Origin: UBA5177 sp002413265
GTDB lineage: Bacteria; Chloroflexota; UBA5177
Reading direction: 5' to 3'
Assembly (NCBI GenBank): GCA_036752825.1
Contig: DAIORV010000006.1
Span: forward strand, 1 to 64,000
Length of the DNA: 64,000 bases
The translations under genes were made by a program, and so were the position numbers. Shown here piece by piece: positions 7,047-15,769 of the stretch (position 1 is the first letter of the stretch; every line of letters begins with the position of its first letter). The notes under the pieces were generated by a model. The model ran no database searches, was not told the origin of the DNA, and saw only the letters and a list, made by a program, of their open reading frames with translations.

Positions 7047-8249
7047 CTATCTGCTGCCACTCATCTGCTTAAGCAGGGCGTCTCTGAGTGACGCGGACTC
7101 GCGAACAGCTGCCGTCACCCTCGGCCACTCCTCGCGGAAACTGAGATATCGATCGACCCGAGCCGGCATCTCTGCGTTGACCGTGGTAACAAAGTCCTTC
7201 GCATTCCCCGCAAAGCCCGCGGAGGACAAAGCCTCCACGGCATCCTCCTCGACATCACGACCCAGAAATTCTCCCGGGTATGGCTTGAGCTCTTCGGCCG
7301 TGACAGGGTGCAGTGCCCTGTTCTCCTGGGAAACGTCAATTTTCTGGCGTTCATAGAGAAATCGAATGACGTCCTGCTCCAACTTGGAAGTGGTCGTGTC
7401 CTTGTAGGATCCTCCCTCAGGCGGGCAATGCAAAATCGTGAGGTCCTTGCGTAGGAAGAATGATCGGCTCCCCATTCGGGCATTGATCAGGTAATCGATG
7501 TCCTCGCCGCGCGTAATGCCAGGGTCGAATCCAACCGATGCAGCAAGATCCTCAGTGAATTCCATGTTGCCACCAAAACAGAACGGAGTTTCCACGAGCA
7601 GGCCGGGATGCTCTTCCAGCATCTCGGTTGCCTCGTTCATTACCTGTGCTTTTCGATCAAACAAGTTGTCTGAAGACCGCTTCGCTGGATCGACCTGAAG
7701 AAGTATGCCGCCGTCTGGCTGCAGATAGTGCCCGGACACGCCATCCACGCGCTTCTCGTTCTCCCGCGTGCCAAGCAGCGTGACGGCTTTGTCGAGAAAC
7801 GCCGGATCGACGACGATCTCATCGTCATCCAGTGCCACGATTGCTTTGCTGCCTAAAGACAACGGCACTGCCAGCTGAAGATTTCGGATGAGAGGGTAAC
7901 GGCGGAGGCCGAGGAAATCCCTGGCCAAAGCCAGGTGCTGGCGGTCAAGCGAGCGATACAGGCACTCACATTGCTCTCGGCCGAAAACCAAAGCCTGTAG
8001 CTCAGGGTGACGGGCAGTCATTTCGCGCACCCGCGTCTCCGCTGCCGCGGCCACGTCGTCCGACGTTACTGCTACGAGGACCAGCAGGTAGAAGTCGGGA
8101 GAAAGCTGCGAGAGGCTCCCTAGAAGCGCTTCGAGCGTTCCCTGAGCATCGATCGGGGTTGGGTGGTCATACACCGCAGCACCCGGTTCTTGTGCCCCGC
8201 CTGGTCGCGTCCAATAGGTGGGCACGACGACACAGGTACTCGGCAGCAT
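7047..8249 (-). CDS. Glycosyltransferase family 2-like protein
   Basis: 400 residues from the ATG at 8249, which gives MLPSTCVVVPTYWTRPGG; the open frame continues upstream without similarity. GT-A features: a beta-strand CVVVPTYW at the N-terminus, a central AIVALDDDEIVVDPAFL with the DxD-like metal site, and FCFGGNMEFT followed by GITRGEDIDYLINARM, an acceptor and catalytic ED pattern. The C-terminal 120 residues are helical and not recognised. No membrane helices. The gene is first in the operon with the RING protein and TlpA and is divergent from the TetR gene. The sugar and acceptor are not predictable. Confidence 0.75.
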   Translation of the reverse strand: MLPSTCVVVPTYWTRPGGAQEPGAAVYDHPTPIDAQGTLEALLGSLSQLSPDFYLLVLVAVTSDDVAAAAETRVREMTARHPELQALVFGREQCECLYRSLDRQHLALARDFLGLRRYPLIRNLQLAVPLSLGSKAIVALDDDEIVVDPAFLDKAVTLLGTRENEKRVDGVSGHYLQPDGGILLQVDPAKRSSDNLFDRKAQVMNEATEMLEEHPGLLVETPFCFGGNMEFTEDLAASVGFDPGITRGEDIDYLINARMGSRSFFLRKDLTILHCPPEGGSYKDTTTSKLEQDVIRFLYERQKIDVSQENRALHPVTAEELKPYPGEFLGRDVEEDAVEALSSAGFAGNAKDFVTTVNAEMPARVDRYLSFREEWPRVTAAVRESASLRDALLKQMSGSR

Positions 8250-8363
8250 GGCGCCCGATGGTATCACGGTGCCCCCAATGGGGGGCGCTAACGTGCGTAA
8301 AAAACGCCGATGGCGACGTAGCGCGCATACTCCTAAAGAAGGTGCACGAAGGACCCGCAATTA

Positions 8364-8394
8364 TTGGTATACCGGGTACAACTTTGGGTATACT
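8364..8394 (+). promoter_or_regulatory. Promoter and likely operator of the TetR gene
   Basis: TATACT at 8389-8394 is a good -10 box, with TTGGTA (8364-8369) upstream at 19 bases. The same stretch is an inverted repeat, GTATACC (8367-8373) and GGTATAC (8387-8393), so a repressor bound here would cover the promoter. Transcription predicted about 7 bases after the -10 box begins at the ATG at 8401, and no Shine-Dalgarno is visible. This suggests a leaderless mRNA under autoregulation. Confidence 0.5.
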
Positions 8395-8400
8395 TCACGC

Positions 8401-9015
8401 ATGGATTTCGTGATTGAGATAGGTCGCCGGCAGCGAAAGCGGCAAGCGATGCATCAGAGCCTTTTGGATGTCGCACAGCGTCTCTTTGAAGAGCAGGGCG
8501 TGTCTCGCACTACGGTTGACGATATCGCCCAGGCAGCCGATGTCGCGCGTACGACGGTCTTCAATCACTTTCCGTCAAAAGAGGCGATTGCTCTCGAGCT
8601 CGCCTCCGACACGATGCAGCACATCGCCGAACAATCGCAAGCTCTTCTCGAGTCGGGAACCGCGGCTTTGGAGGTACTCCAGTGCGCCGCACGGGCAGTA
8701 CTTGACTCCGCGATTAATCAGGGTGAGCTCGCGGCTGCGGTGGCCCGAGAATTGCTGCAATCTGACCCTGATCGTGCCGGGCGCGCAAGCGAGCTCGTAC
8801 CTGTGAAGCACATCGTCGAGGCGATTTTGTTCCAAGCGCGTGAAGAAGACTCCTTGCGAACCGACGTTCCCGTCGAGATCGTCGCGGAACGCTTTACCGG
8901 TCAAGTCATTCAACTCGTCACGCAGGTTGGGACGTGCGACGCGTCCAAATTGCGTGAGCATCTTTCAGTTTGCCTCGATATTTTGTTCAATGGGATTACG
9001 GAGAGGAGTAATTAG
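8401..9015 (+). CDS. TetR/AcrR-family transcriptional regulator
   Basis: 204 residues from the ATG at 8401. The frame is open back to 8218, but the promoter-like elements lie in that part. The N-terminal DNA-binding domain is textbook: AMHQSLLDVAQRLFEEQGVS, then TTVDDIAQAADVARTTVFNHF (helix-turn-helix, residues 36-58), PSKEAIALELA. The C-terminal ligand-binding domain is helical and unspecific. It probably represses its own promoter and the co-transcribed zinc-ribbon gene, which starts 2 bases after its stop. The inducer is unknown. Confidence 0.9.
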   Translation: MDFVIEIGRRQRKRQAMHQSLLDVAQRLFEEQGVSRTTVDDIAQAADVARTTVFNHFPSKEAIALELASDTMQHIAEQSQALLESGTAALEVLQCAARAVLDSAINQGELAAAVARELLQSDPDRAGRASELVPVKHIVEAILFQAREEDSLRTDVPVEIVAERFTGQVIQLVTQVGTCDASKLREHLSVCLDILFNGITERSN

Positions 9016-9017
9016 AT

Positions 9018-9350
9018 ATGCTGTCGTGGACGAATGCCCGACGGATGGGTCATCGCCTCCTGAGCGCCACGCTCCGCTGCCGACAATGCAGCCGGCCTGC
9101 GGGAGAACTAGTCGGCTTTGCCGACCGCAACCTCGGGGAGTCGCGCTTCCTACCGCTTGACACGGGCTTCATGCCTCACAACCTTGCCGGAGAGCTGCGT
9201 TGTGGACGCTGCGCCGGCCAACTGTACCTGGACGACATAGAGCCGCTGGGTCGCAGTGTTCCGCTTGATGAAGCGGGCGGCGTCGAGTTTTCACGCGTTG
9301 TTGCCGGTGAGGCCGACGCGGTGACCGCGGGATCCTCTTCCGCGGCCTAG
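9018..9350 (+). CDS. Small CxxC zinc-ribbon protein coupled to TetR
   Basis: 110 residues. Two CxxC pairs (LRCRQCSR near residue 20 and LRCGRC near residue 62) would form a single zinc ribbon, with PLDTGFMPHNLAGEL between them. The C-terminus is Ala/Ser-rich and probably disordered. I do not recognise the family. It starts 2 bases after the TetR stop and is followed by a strong terminator, so the two genes form a complete bicistronic unit. Possible roles are DNA or protein binding, but nothing in the sequence decides this. Confidence 0.62.
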   Translation: MLSWTNARRMGHRLLSATLRCRQCSRPAGELVGFADRNLGESRFLPLDTGFMPHNLAGELRCGRCAGQLYLDDIEPLGRSVPLDEAGGVEFSRVVAGEADAVTAGSSSAA

Positions 9351-9379
9351 AAAACACCGCCTGAAGTAGGTTTTGTGTC

Positions 9380-9413
9380 GCGCGCCTCACGGACGTGAGG
9401 CGCGCTTCTTTAT
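9380..9413 (+). terminator. Rho-independent terminator of the TetR operon
   Basis: A perfect 11-bp stem, GCGCGCCTCAC / GTGAGGCGCGC, with a GGAC loop, followed by TTCTTTATT. It lies 30 bases after the zinc-ribbon gene. Confidence 0.88.
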
Positions 9414-9524
9414 TGTGTAAGCTTGCAAAAGCGGCTCGCGGGTCACGAACGCGAACGGTCATTCGTTGAACCGTCCGTGCCCGAATTCTGGGCACTGTCA
9501 AAACAGCCGAACTTCGGGAACACG

Positions 9525-11333
9525 ATGCATAGATTCTTCCTGCTCGTAGGCGCCGTATTCTGCGCCATCGCTCTGCACGGCATGTCGAGCTCCTATCTAA
9601 GCGCGCAGGGACTACCGACAGCCACGGAGAGCCCGAGCGCCATATCCACCGGAACCCCAACCTCGCCCGCCGATCCGATTCAGCACATAGTCATCCTGAC
9701 GAAGGAAAATCGCACCTTCGACAACTACTTCGGGAGGTTCCCCGGAGCAGACGGAACCACGGTTGGACGGCTAAGCACGGGTCAGGTAGTTCCTCTGCAA
9801 CACACGCCCGACCATACCCTTATCGACATCGCTCACCACGGAGATGCTGCGACGGTAGCAGTTAATAACGGGCGAATGAACGGCTTCGATCTGCTGCCGG
9901 GCGCGATCCAGAACGGACAGGAGATCGCGCTCTCGCAGATGCACGAGCAAGACATTCCGAATTACTGGCAGTATGCACGCACCTTCAGCTTGCTCGACCA
10001 CTTCTTTTCGACGATCAACGGGCCTAGCTACCCGAACCATCTTGCCCTCGTTGCCGGATCCTCGAATAACACGGTGGACAACCCGGTGCTCAACACCTAC
10101 CACTCGTGGGGATGCGATGCCGGTCCGTACACGAAGGTGGAGACCGTGGACCCGGCAACCGGAAGGCACTCGTTCATCAAGCCTTGCTTCGACATAAACA
10201 CGCTCCCCGACGAGCTACAAAAAGCCGGTGCTTCATGGAAATACTACGCTCCGGCGCAGTACCAGTCGGGGTACATCTGGTCTTCCCTCGACTCGATCAA
10301 GCACATTCGCTATGGGCCCTTGTGGACTTCCAACGTCGTGCCACCGCCACAATTCTTGAGCGATGTGCAAGCCGGAACGCTGCCGCAGGTGAGCTGGGTC
10401 GTCGAAAACGAGCAGGTAAGCGAGCACCCCCCGTACAGCTCGTGCCTCGGCGAGAACTGGACCGTTCAATATCTCAACACTCTGATGAAGAGCCCTCTCT
10501 GGGCCAGCACTGTCGTCTTTCTTACGTGGGACGACTTCGGTGGTTTCTACGATCATGTGCCTCCTCCCCATCTGGACTACATTGCCCTAGGTCCGAGGGT
10601 GCCCACCATCGTCATCTCGCCGTATTCGCGCCCTGGAACCGTAGACCATAGGCAGTACGACTTCGCATCGATCCTCCGGTACATCGAGGACAAGTTTGGA
10701 CTCCCGGGTCTAAGCGCGTACGACCGAAGCGCACGTAGCGTAGGAGACGCATTGGACTTTAGCCAGAAGCCGATTCCGCCCCTAATACTCGATCCGAGAA
10801 CCTGCCCGCCAGGCGCCTATCACCGGCCGAAGAGCGTGACAGGAAGAGTCACTTCAATCGAGTCCAGCCCCGAGCTGCACGCCGTGTACGCAGTTACCTC
10901 AGTGTCGCCCGATCCGGTAGAGCTCGTTCTGTCCGGAAAGTCTGTCATCGTCGACAAACATGGGAGTCGAGTGTCGTTGAGAGATCTTCAGCCCGGTGAT
11001 CGCATAAACGCGGCAGCGGTCCCGACTCCTGACAGAGCCCTCGTTTACCTGGGAAGCACCGTTCAGGATCAGGATCTCGAAAAGGTGACAAGTCAGTATG
11101 CGATTGTCGTGAGCAAGAGTCTCGACGCCCGCAGCGTGAAGGCCCAGGTGGTGGGAGGCGGGGTTGAAACCATCAATGTTGGCGGGGGAACGAAGTTCCT
11201 CGGCGCCGCTACGGGCAAGAGACTCTCGAGCCTCAAGCGACGTGACATCGTTCAGGTTTCAGGAATTCTGAACCTTCGAGTGCGCCGCATGGTGCGCACT
11301 ATGTGGCTTCGCCTATATCGCCCTTCTGCCTGA
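9525..11333 (+). CDS. Secreted phosphoesterase (phospholipase C / acid phosphatase family) with C-terminal OB-like domains
   Basis: 602 residues from the ATG at 9525, chosen because it begins a signal peptide (FFLLVGAVFCAIALHG). The phosphoesterase domain starts with IQHIVILTKENRTFDNYFGRF, the family's metal- and nucleophile-containing block, and continues with NHLALVAGSS, FLTWDDFGGFYDHVPPP and PTIVISPYSRPG, where further metal ligands (D, H) are expected. It ends near residue 430. The last 160 residues contain two beta-rich repeats (GRVTSIESSP... / LRDLQPGDRI... and the second near YAIVVSKSLDARSVK) resembling DUF5666-type OB folds. It likely hydrolyses phosphate esters or phospholipids outside the cell. 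Single gene with its own promoter region. Confidence 0.85.
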   Translation: MHRFFLLVGAVFCAIALHGMSSSYLSAQGLPTATESPSAISTGTPTSPADPIQHIVILTKENRTFDNYFGRFPGADGTTVGRLSTGQVVPLQHTPDHTLIDIAHHGDAATVAVNNGRMNGFDLLPGAIQNGQEIALSQMHEQDIPNYWQYARTFSLLDHFFSTINGPSYPNHLALVAGSSNNTVDNPVLNTYHSWGCDAGPYTKVETVDPATGRHSFIKPCFDINTLPDELQKAGASWKYYAPAQYQSGYIWSSLDSIKHIRYGPLWTSNVVPPPQFLSDVQAGTLPQVSWVVENEQVSEHPPYSSCLGENWTVQYLNTLMKSPLWASTVVFLTWDDFGGFYDHVPPPHLDYIALGPRVPTIVISPYSRPGTVDHRQYDFASILRYIEDKFGLPGLSAYDRSARSVGDALDFSQKPIPPLILDPRTCPPGAYHRPKSVTGRVTSIESSPELHAVYAVTSVSPDPVELVLSGKSVIVDKHGSRVSLRDLQPGDRINAAAVPTPDRALVYLGSTVQDQDLEKVTSQYAIVVSKSLDARSVKAQVVGGGVETINVGGGTKFLGAATGKRLSSLKRRDIVQVSGILNLRVRRMVRTMWLRLYRPSA

Positions 11334-11436
11334 GTTTGCCGCCCGCCCACCAGGCTCCAGCGGTCCGCAAAGATGCTACATTCCAGTTGGAAGTCGCTAT
11401 GCCTTCCACAACCCGTATTTTTATCGAGGCTTATTT

Positions 11437-12648
11437 ATGACTGAACGCTATTCCGATCAGGCACGTCCTGATGCCGGACTTTTTATTGACTGGGACAATC
11501 TGAAGCTTGGGCTGAAAGATCTAGGCAGACAGCCCAACATTTCGTCTTTGCTCGACGCAGTCGGTCAGCGCGGACGGATCGTCATTGCACGCGCCTATGC
11601 CGACTGGCAGCAGAAGTCACACGCGTTTGACCCGCCAAACCTGTACGCGGCCGGAATAGAGCCGGTCTATGTGCCCATAAGGATGCACAGCGGCCAGCTA
11701 GTCAAGAACAGTGCGGATGTCAAGCTGGCTGTCGATTGCATCGACTTTCTGAACACAGCGCCGCACCTCAAGACGTTCTTCCTCGTGTCGGGAGACTCCG
11801 ACCTTCTCCACCTGGTCAACTTTCTGAGGGCGCGTGGCAAGCGCGTCATCGTCGTGGCCGTGTCCCACACTCTGTCTCCCACTCTCGCTGACAATCTCGA
11901 CGAGCTAATGCTCTACGACGTCGATATCGAGCCGGCGCGTCAACCCGAGCCGAGCCTCAACGGGAAACGACAGAAACCGGCCACCGATACGGATATTGTC
12001 GAGAACAGGCAGTACGATGAGGCCTTTTCCGCGGTCGCAGACCTGCTGAGGAACCGCAGCAATCGAGTTGGGTCGCTCTTTTCGTGGATCGGCATTCAGC
12101 TGGCCCGGAGAGGCATAGATTACAAGGCTCTTGGTTTTGAGCGGTTCAAAGACTTCATGCAAGAGGCGGAGCGCAGAGGCTACATCAGGATCCTCACGAG
12201 AGGGCTGCAGGACTGGGCCTATCTCCCCGAGCAGTACGAGCACATGACGGAGACCGAGCTGGCGGCTGAGGAGCAAGAGGATAACGACGGCGACGGCGAT
12301 CTGCAGTCAGTCGTAGCCGTGCAAGCGCTCGACCCGGATGCGCAACGTCACTTTCTGCGGTATCTCGTCGACCTCGAGAACCGCTCCGAGTACCTCATTC
12401 CGCCTTACATCGTCTCGCATCTCACTCGAGACAGCGTGCTGCCTTCCCTGTCGCAGAGTCAGCTGCGCTCGCTCGTGCGCGATGCAATCGACGAAGACAT
12501 ACTGGTTCCTTCGACTCACACCGTGCCCCACCGCACGACAGGCAAACCGTATGATCTACGCACGGTTAGATTGAACCCCGAACATCCGTTGGTGCGAGAT
12601 GTTATGGATGCCGCCGCCGTGGCGTCTGGCATGTCTGGAGAAGAGTAG
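11437..12648 (+). CDS. NYN-domain (LabA/DUF88) putative RNase with LOTUS-like domain
   Basis: 403 residues. The NYN (PIN-like) nuclease domain spans residues 8-165: GLFIDWDNLKLGL holds the first catalytic Asp pair, KNSADVKLAVDCIDFL the second acidic cluster, and LVSGDSDLLHLVNFLRARGK the third. A region near residues 190-265 (FSAVADLLRNRSNRVGSLFS ... FKDFMQEAERRGYI) has the pattern of an OST-HTH/LOTUS winged helix, which binds RNA in related proteins. The C-terminal 110 residues are a further helical domain of unknown type. Expected role: metal-dependent RNA processing or decay in the cytoplasm. It converges on dnaN, which ends 12 bases away. Confidence 0.82.
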   Translation: MTERYSDQARPDAGLFIDWDNLKLGLKDLGRQPNISSLLDAVGQRGRIVIARAYADWQQKSHAFDPPNLYAAGIEPVYVPIRMHSGQLVKNSADVKLAVDCIDFLNTAPHLKTFFLVSGDSDLLHLVNFLRARGKRVIVVAVSHTLSPTLADNLDELMLYDVDIEPARQPEPSLNGKRQKPATDTDIVENRQYDEAFSAVADLLRNRSNRVGSLFSWIGIQLARRGIDYKALGFERFKDFMQEAERRGYIRILTRGLQDWAYLPEQYEHMTETELAAEEQEDNDGDGDLQSVVAVQALDPDAQRHFLRYLVDLENRSEYLIPPYIVSHLTRDSVLPSLSQSQLRSLVRDAIDEDILVPSTHTVPHRTTGKPYDLRTVRLNPEHPLVRDVMDAAAVASGMSGEE

Positions 12649-12660
12649 CGTCTCTCGCGC

Positions 12661-13797
12661 TCAGCGCGTTGTGTGCATCGGCATGATTACGTGTGTGTAG
12701 TCAACCGAATCGATAGGGCGGAACACGGCAGCGCTGTTGGGTCCGGTTATCTCCAGACCCACCTGTTGAGAGTCAAGAGCGCCGAGAAGATCCGACACGT
12801 AACGCGAGTTGAATTGCACCTTCGCGCCGCCTCCGTTGACGACGGCGTCGAGCTCGCCGCGGTCTTCACCCAGCTCAGCTGCGGCACCCGTCACCGCAAG
12901 GACTCCGACTCCAGCTTCCCCGCCAGGCTCAATGTCAAAAGTGATCGCGTTGGAATTGTCTCGCGAGAAGTAACTCGCCATTTTGGTCGCCTTCAACAGG
13001 TCGTCCCGCGAGACAACCACCTTGGTCGCAAATTTTGTGGGAACCAAGCCTTTTAGGTTTGGATAAGAGCCCTCGATGAGGCGTGAGACCACATTGAGGT
13101 CCGTCGTTCGAAAGACAATCTGATTGCGGTTGGGAGTGACTGCGATTTCCACCGGATCGTCACCGTCAGGAACAATCTTGGCAAGCTCGGCAAGCGTTCG
13201 CCCGGGGATGATGACGCTGAAATCTCCGGACGCCGCGTTCTCCAGGTCACCGGAACGCATGGCCATGCGGAACCCGTCTGTGGCTGCCAGCGAAAAACTC
13301 TGCCCTGAAAAGGTAGCCAGCGCGCCAGTGAGGATGGGGCGGGTGTCATCCATGGCTGCGGCAAAGACTACCTGCTCGACCATCTCCTTCAATAAACCAG
13401 CGGGAACGGCGACGGCCGTTTCGTCGCCGGCGGTGGGGATGACCGGGAAATCGTCTGCCGCCATGCCTCTGATCGTCGCTTCGTATCTTCCAGATGTGAC
13501 GTGAGCAGAGTGACCACCAGCCTTCACGGAGATGTCCACGACTCCGCCAGACAGGGTTTCCACGAATTCGGAAAGCAGGCGTGAGGGAAGGGTAATCGCA
13601 CCCTCGTCCGCGATCTCGGCGTCCAGCCATGCGCTGATGGCGATGTCGAGATTGGTCGCCGACAATCGAAGTCGCCCTTCTTCGGTGACGAGCAAGACAT
13701 TGGTTGTGATGGGCAGAGGACTGCGCGCGGCCACTGCTCGTCCAGCGACGTGCAACGCGTGGCTCAAGTGCTCTTGACTGGCACTGATCTTCACCAT
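12661..13797 (-). CDS. dnaN: DNA polymerase III beta subunit (sliding clamp)
   Basis: 378 residues from the ATG at 13797, with AAGGAG 5 bases upstream of it. All three clamp domains are present. Typical blocks include KISASQEHLSHALHVAGRAV at the start, LLVTEEGRLRLSATNLDIAI, and the C-terminal peptide-binding region ending VDYTHVIMPMHTTR (the usual HVxMPMR is replaced by HVIMPMH). The ring tethers the replicative polymerase to DNA. Unusually, dnaA and recF are not next to it; it has its own promoter (13909-13937) and stands alone between a D-Ala-D-Ala carboxypeptidase gene and a convergent NYN gene. Confidence 0.96.
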   Translation of the reverse strand: MVKISASQEHLSHALHVAGRAVAARSPLPITTNVLLVTEEGRLRLSATNLDIAISAWLDAEIADEGAITLPSRLLSEFVETLSGGVVDISVKAGGHSAHVTSGRYEATIRGMAADDFPVIPTAGDETAVAVPAGLLKEMVEQVVFAAAMDDTRPILTGALATFSGQSFSLAATDGFRMAMRSGDLENAASGDFSVIIPGRTLAELAKIVPDGDDPVEIAVTPNRNQIVFRTTDLNVVSRLIEGSYPNLKGLVPTKFATKVVVSRDDLLKATKMASYFSRDNSNAITFDIEPGGEAGVGVLAVTGAAAELGEDRGELDAVVNGGGAKVQFNSRYVSDLLGALDSQQVGLEITGPNSAAVFRPIDSVDYTHVIMPMHTTR

Positions 13798-13908
13798 TGG
13801 CTCCTTCTCAGAGCGCCCCAACTACCGGACCCGATGCCGGCGGCGCGCTCGTCGTCGTCGACCACGAGATCGGCGGCAGCACGGTCGGACATGTGTTGGG
13901 GACATGGG

Positions 13909-13937
13909 ATTATAGTCGGCGCCATTTAGGACTTCAA
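13909..13937 (-). promoter_or_regulatory. dnaN promoter
   Basis: On the minus strand: TTGAAG (13937-13932), a 17-base spacer and TATAAT (13914-13909), a near-consensus housekeeping promoter. Its -35 box overlaps the stop of the carboxypeptidase gene. Two direct copies of GGACATG (plus strand 13887-13893 and 13900-13906, 13 bases apart) cover the predicted start point and first transcribed bases, and may be an operator. Confidence 0.7.
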
Positions 13938-14776
13938 CGCGTGGAGGGCGGAGCGCTGTCGACCGCAAACCCGTAACGCAAAAGCGCCGCCCCGTCGCTA
14001 AACCGTGCGAAGCCGGAGCTTCCTAGATTGACCTCGATAATCCACTTGCCGCTCTTCTGCGCCGAAGATACGAGGCAAGCGCCGGCGCCCGCCGTTGTAC
14101 CCGTTTTTACTCCGTTTACCGCCGAATTGCCCCACAGCAACTGGTTTCTGTTCGTCCAGTAGTGTAAACGTCCATCAACCGAGCGGGCAGTCCAGAACTT
14201 TGTAGAGACTATTTGCGCGAAGACGCGCCAGCTCATGGCCGCGCGAGCAAGGACAGCCAGGTCTCTAGCCGTACTGACTTGCCCCCAGGTGTCGAACCCA
14301 TTCGGGGTCAGAAAATGCGTGTGCGCCAAATGCAGACGACGAGCTTGAACGTTCATGAGAGACACGAAAATCCCTAGGTTAGGGGCAGCAGCCTGCGCGA
14401 GCGCCACGGCCGCATCGTTTCCGGAGGGCAAGAGCGCCCCGTAAAGCAGGTTTCGAACCGTCATCGTCTCGCCTGCACTGAGAGCAGCAGTCGAGCCTCC
14501 GTACGAGGCAGCAAGTGGACTGACCGTCACCAGACGGTTCAGCGGGATGCGCCTTCGGAGAACGACGAGAGCCGTCATTATTTTTACGGTGCTGGCCGGC
14601 TCCCGCATCACATCCGGGCTCTTCTGATAGAGCACTCCGCCAGTCCAACCGTCCACGACAATAGCCTCGGGGGCAGAAATTGGTGGAAGGGCCGGCGAGG
14701 ACGCGGCCTCTCCGGCAGTGGCCAGAAAGGTAAGCAGGGCGAGCAGAAGACAACAGGGTCGCACGAGGTCACTCAA
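13934..14776 (-). CDS. D-alanyl-D-alanine carboxypeptidase, S11 family (PBP5/DacA type)
   Basis: 280 residues from a TTG at 14776 (a GTG at 14764 is also possible). It has a signal peptide (CCLLLALLTFLATAGEAA). The three serine-type motifs are intact: EPASTVKIMTALV (SxxK, near residue 61), LPSGNDAAVALAQ (SxN, near 117) and GVKTGTTAGAGACLV (KTG, near 222). The protein ends soon after the catalytic domain, without the second beta domain and amphipathic anchor of E. coli PBP5. It trims the terminal D-Ala from peptidoglycan pentapeptides outside the membrane. It is downstream of the patatin gene (65-base gap) on the same strand. Confidence 0.92.
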   Translation of the reverse strand: MSDLVRPCCLLLALLTFLATAGEAASSPALPPISAPEAIVVDGWTGGVLYQKSPDVMREPASTVKIMTALVVLRRRIPLNRLVTVSPLAASYGGSTAALSAGETMTVRNLLYGALLPSGNDAAVALAQAAAPNLGIFVSLMNVQARRLHLAHTHFLTPNGFDTWGQVSTARDLAVLARAAMSWRVFAQIVSTKFWTARSVDGRLHYWTNRNQLLWGNSAVNGVKTGTTAGAGACLVSSAQKSGKWIIEVNLGSSGFARFSDGAALLRYGFAVDSAPPSTR

Positions 14777-14841
14777 TGCCTGTCGCCGCCACTGACCTCG
14801 CCAGGGCTAAGCAGCGTTCGATCCGAGTTTGCGCGTCAGAA

Positions 14842-15696
14842 TCACCCGGCCGTGGAGTGAGGCGGCACCGTCTCAGTGCGAGCGGCAAGAGCCGCGAGGT
14901 GGTGACGCGCGTACTCGAATCCGCCCTCCAGAAGCTCGGCCGTGTGTCTGAAATCACGGGCGTCATCGTACTCGCGCAGCGGAGGACGCAGCAAATGAAT
15001 GCTCGCGCCCCTGCTCGTGGGCAACTGGCATACGCGGTCAGAATAGGCCTGGGCGGCGATGCGGGCGCTTCGATCGGCTACCGAAGCGCCTTTCATAATC
15101 TCTCTGGAAAACCAGCTGCAGTCGAGCGCGAATATGGTCGTCGCTCCTTGTTCGAGGATTGTGGGAATCGGCAGGTATTCGAGCACTCCCCCGTCAACGT
15201 AGAGCTCGCCTGCGATCGAATACGGCGGAAAGACGCCGGGTATGGCAGTCGAAGCCATGACGGCGGGCACAATCTCTCCAGAGTCAAAGACCACTCGCTT
15301 GCCGTCTGACAGTCTCACGGCGACGACAGTGAACGGAATCTGGGCGTCTTCGAAGGCGGCGGACCCGATATGAAGACGCAGAAACCTCTCCCAGGCATCC
15401 GCGGCGTGGATATAGCCTGAGCGAGAGAGATTCATCAGCATGCGGACTCGGCCGCCGGGAAAGATGTCCTGAGTTCGCAGAGCTAGCCAGATCGCTTCCA
15501 GACGATCGAGGCGGTGCGGATGCAGTCCGAACCAGCCGGCGTTTACCGCGCCGGCACTGGTGCCGGCCATCGCATCAGGACGGACTCCAGCTTCGGTGAG
15601 GGCTCGAAGCATTCCCGCCTGGCTTGCTCCACGAGATCCTCCTCCGGAGAAGGCGAACCCGACGACCTCTTCGGAGCGTCGAAACTTGCGGAACAT
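14842..15696 (-). CDS. Patatin-like phospholipase
   Basis: 284 residues, with AAGGGGG 6 bases before the ATG. The patatin signature is complete: oxyanion hole GFAFSGGGSRGASQAGML near residue 13, nucleophile elbow GTSAGAVNAG (Ser near 45), and the dyad aspartate in LYVDGGVLEYLP (near 167). There is no signal peptide, and the domain ends near residue 265, so this is a minimal single-domain member of the RssA/YlbK group. It would hydrolyse acyl esters of membrane lipids from the cytoplasmic side. It is divergent from the deacetylase gene at 15770. Confidence 0.92.
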   Translation of the reverse strand: MFRKFRRSEEVVGFAFSGGGSRGASQAGMLRALTEAGVRPDAMAGTSAGAVNAGWFGLHPHRLDRLEAIWLALRTQDIFPGGRVRMLMNLSRSGYIHAADAWERFLRLHIGSAAFEDAQIPFTVVAVRLSDGKRVVFDSGEIVPAVMASTAIPGVFPPYSIAGELYVDGGVLEYLPIPTILEQGATTIFALDCSWFSREIMKGASVADRSARIAAQAYSDRVCQLPTSRGASIHLLRPPLREYDDARDFRHTAELLEGGFEYARHHLAALAARTETVPPHSTAG

Positions 15697-15769
15697 GGAG
15701 GCCCCCTTTCCGGGTCGCAGACTCTATTGTGCCTGAACCGGTTCGCTACACTATGTGCCTGGAACGCCA

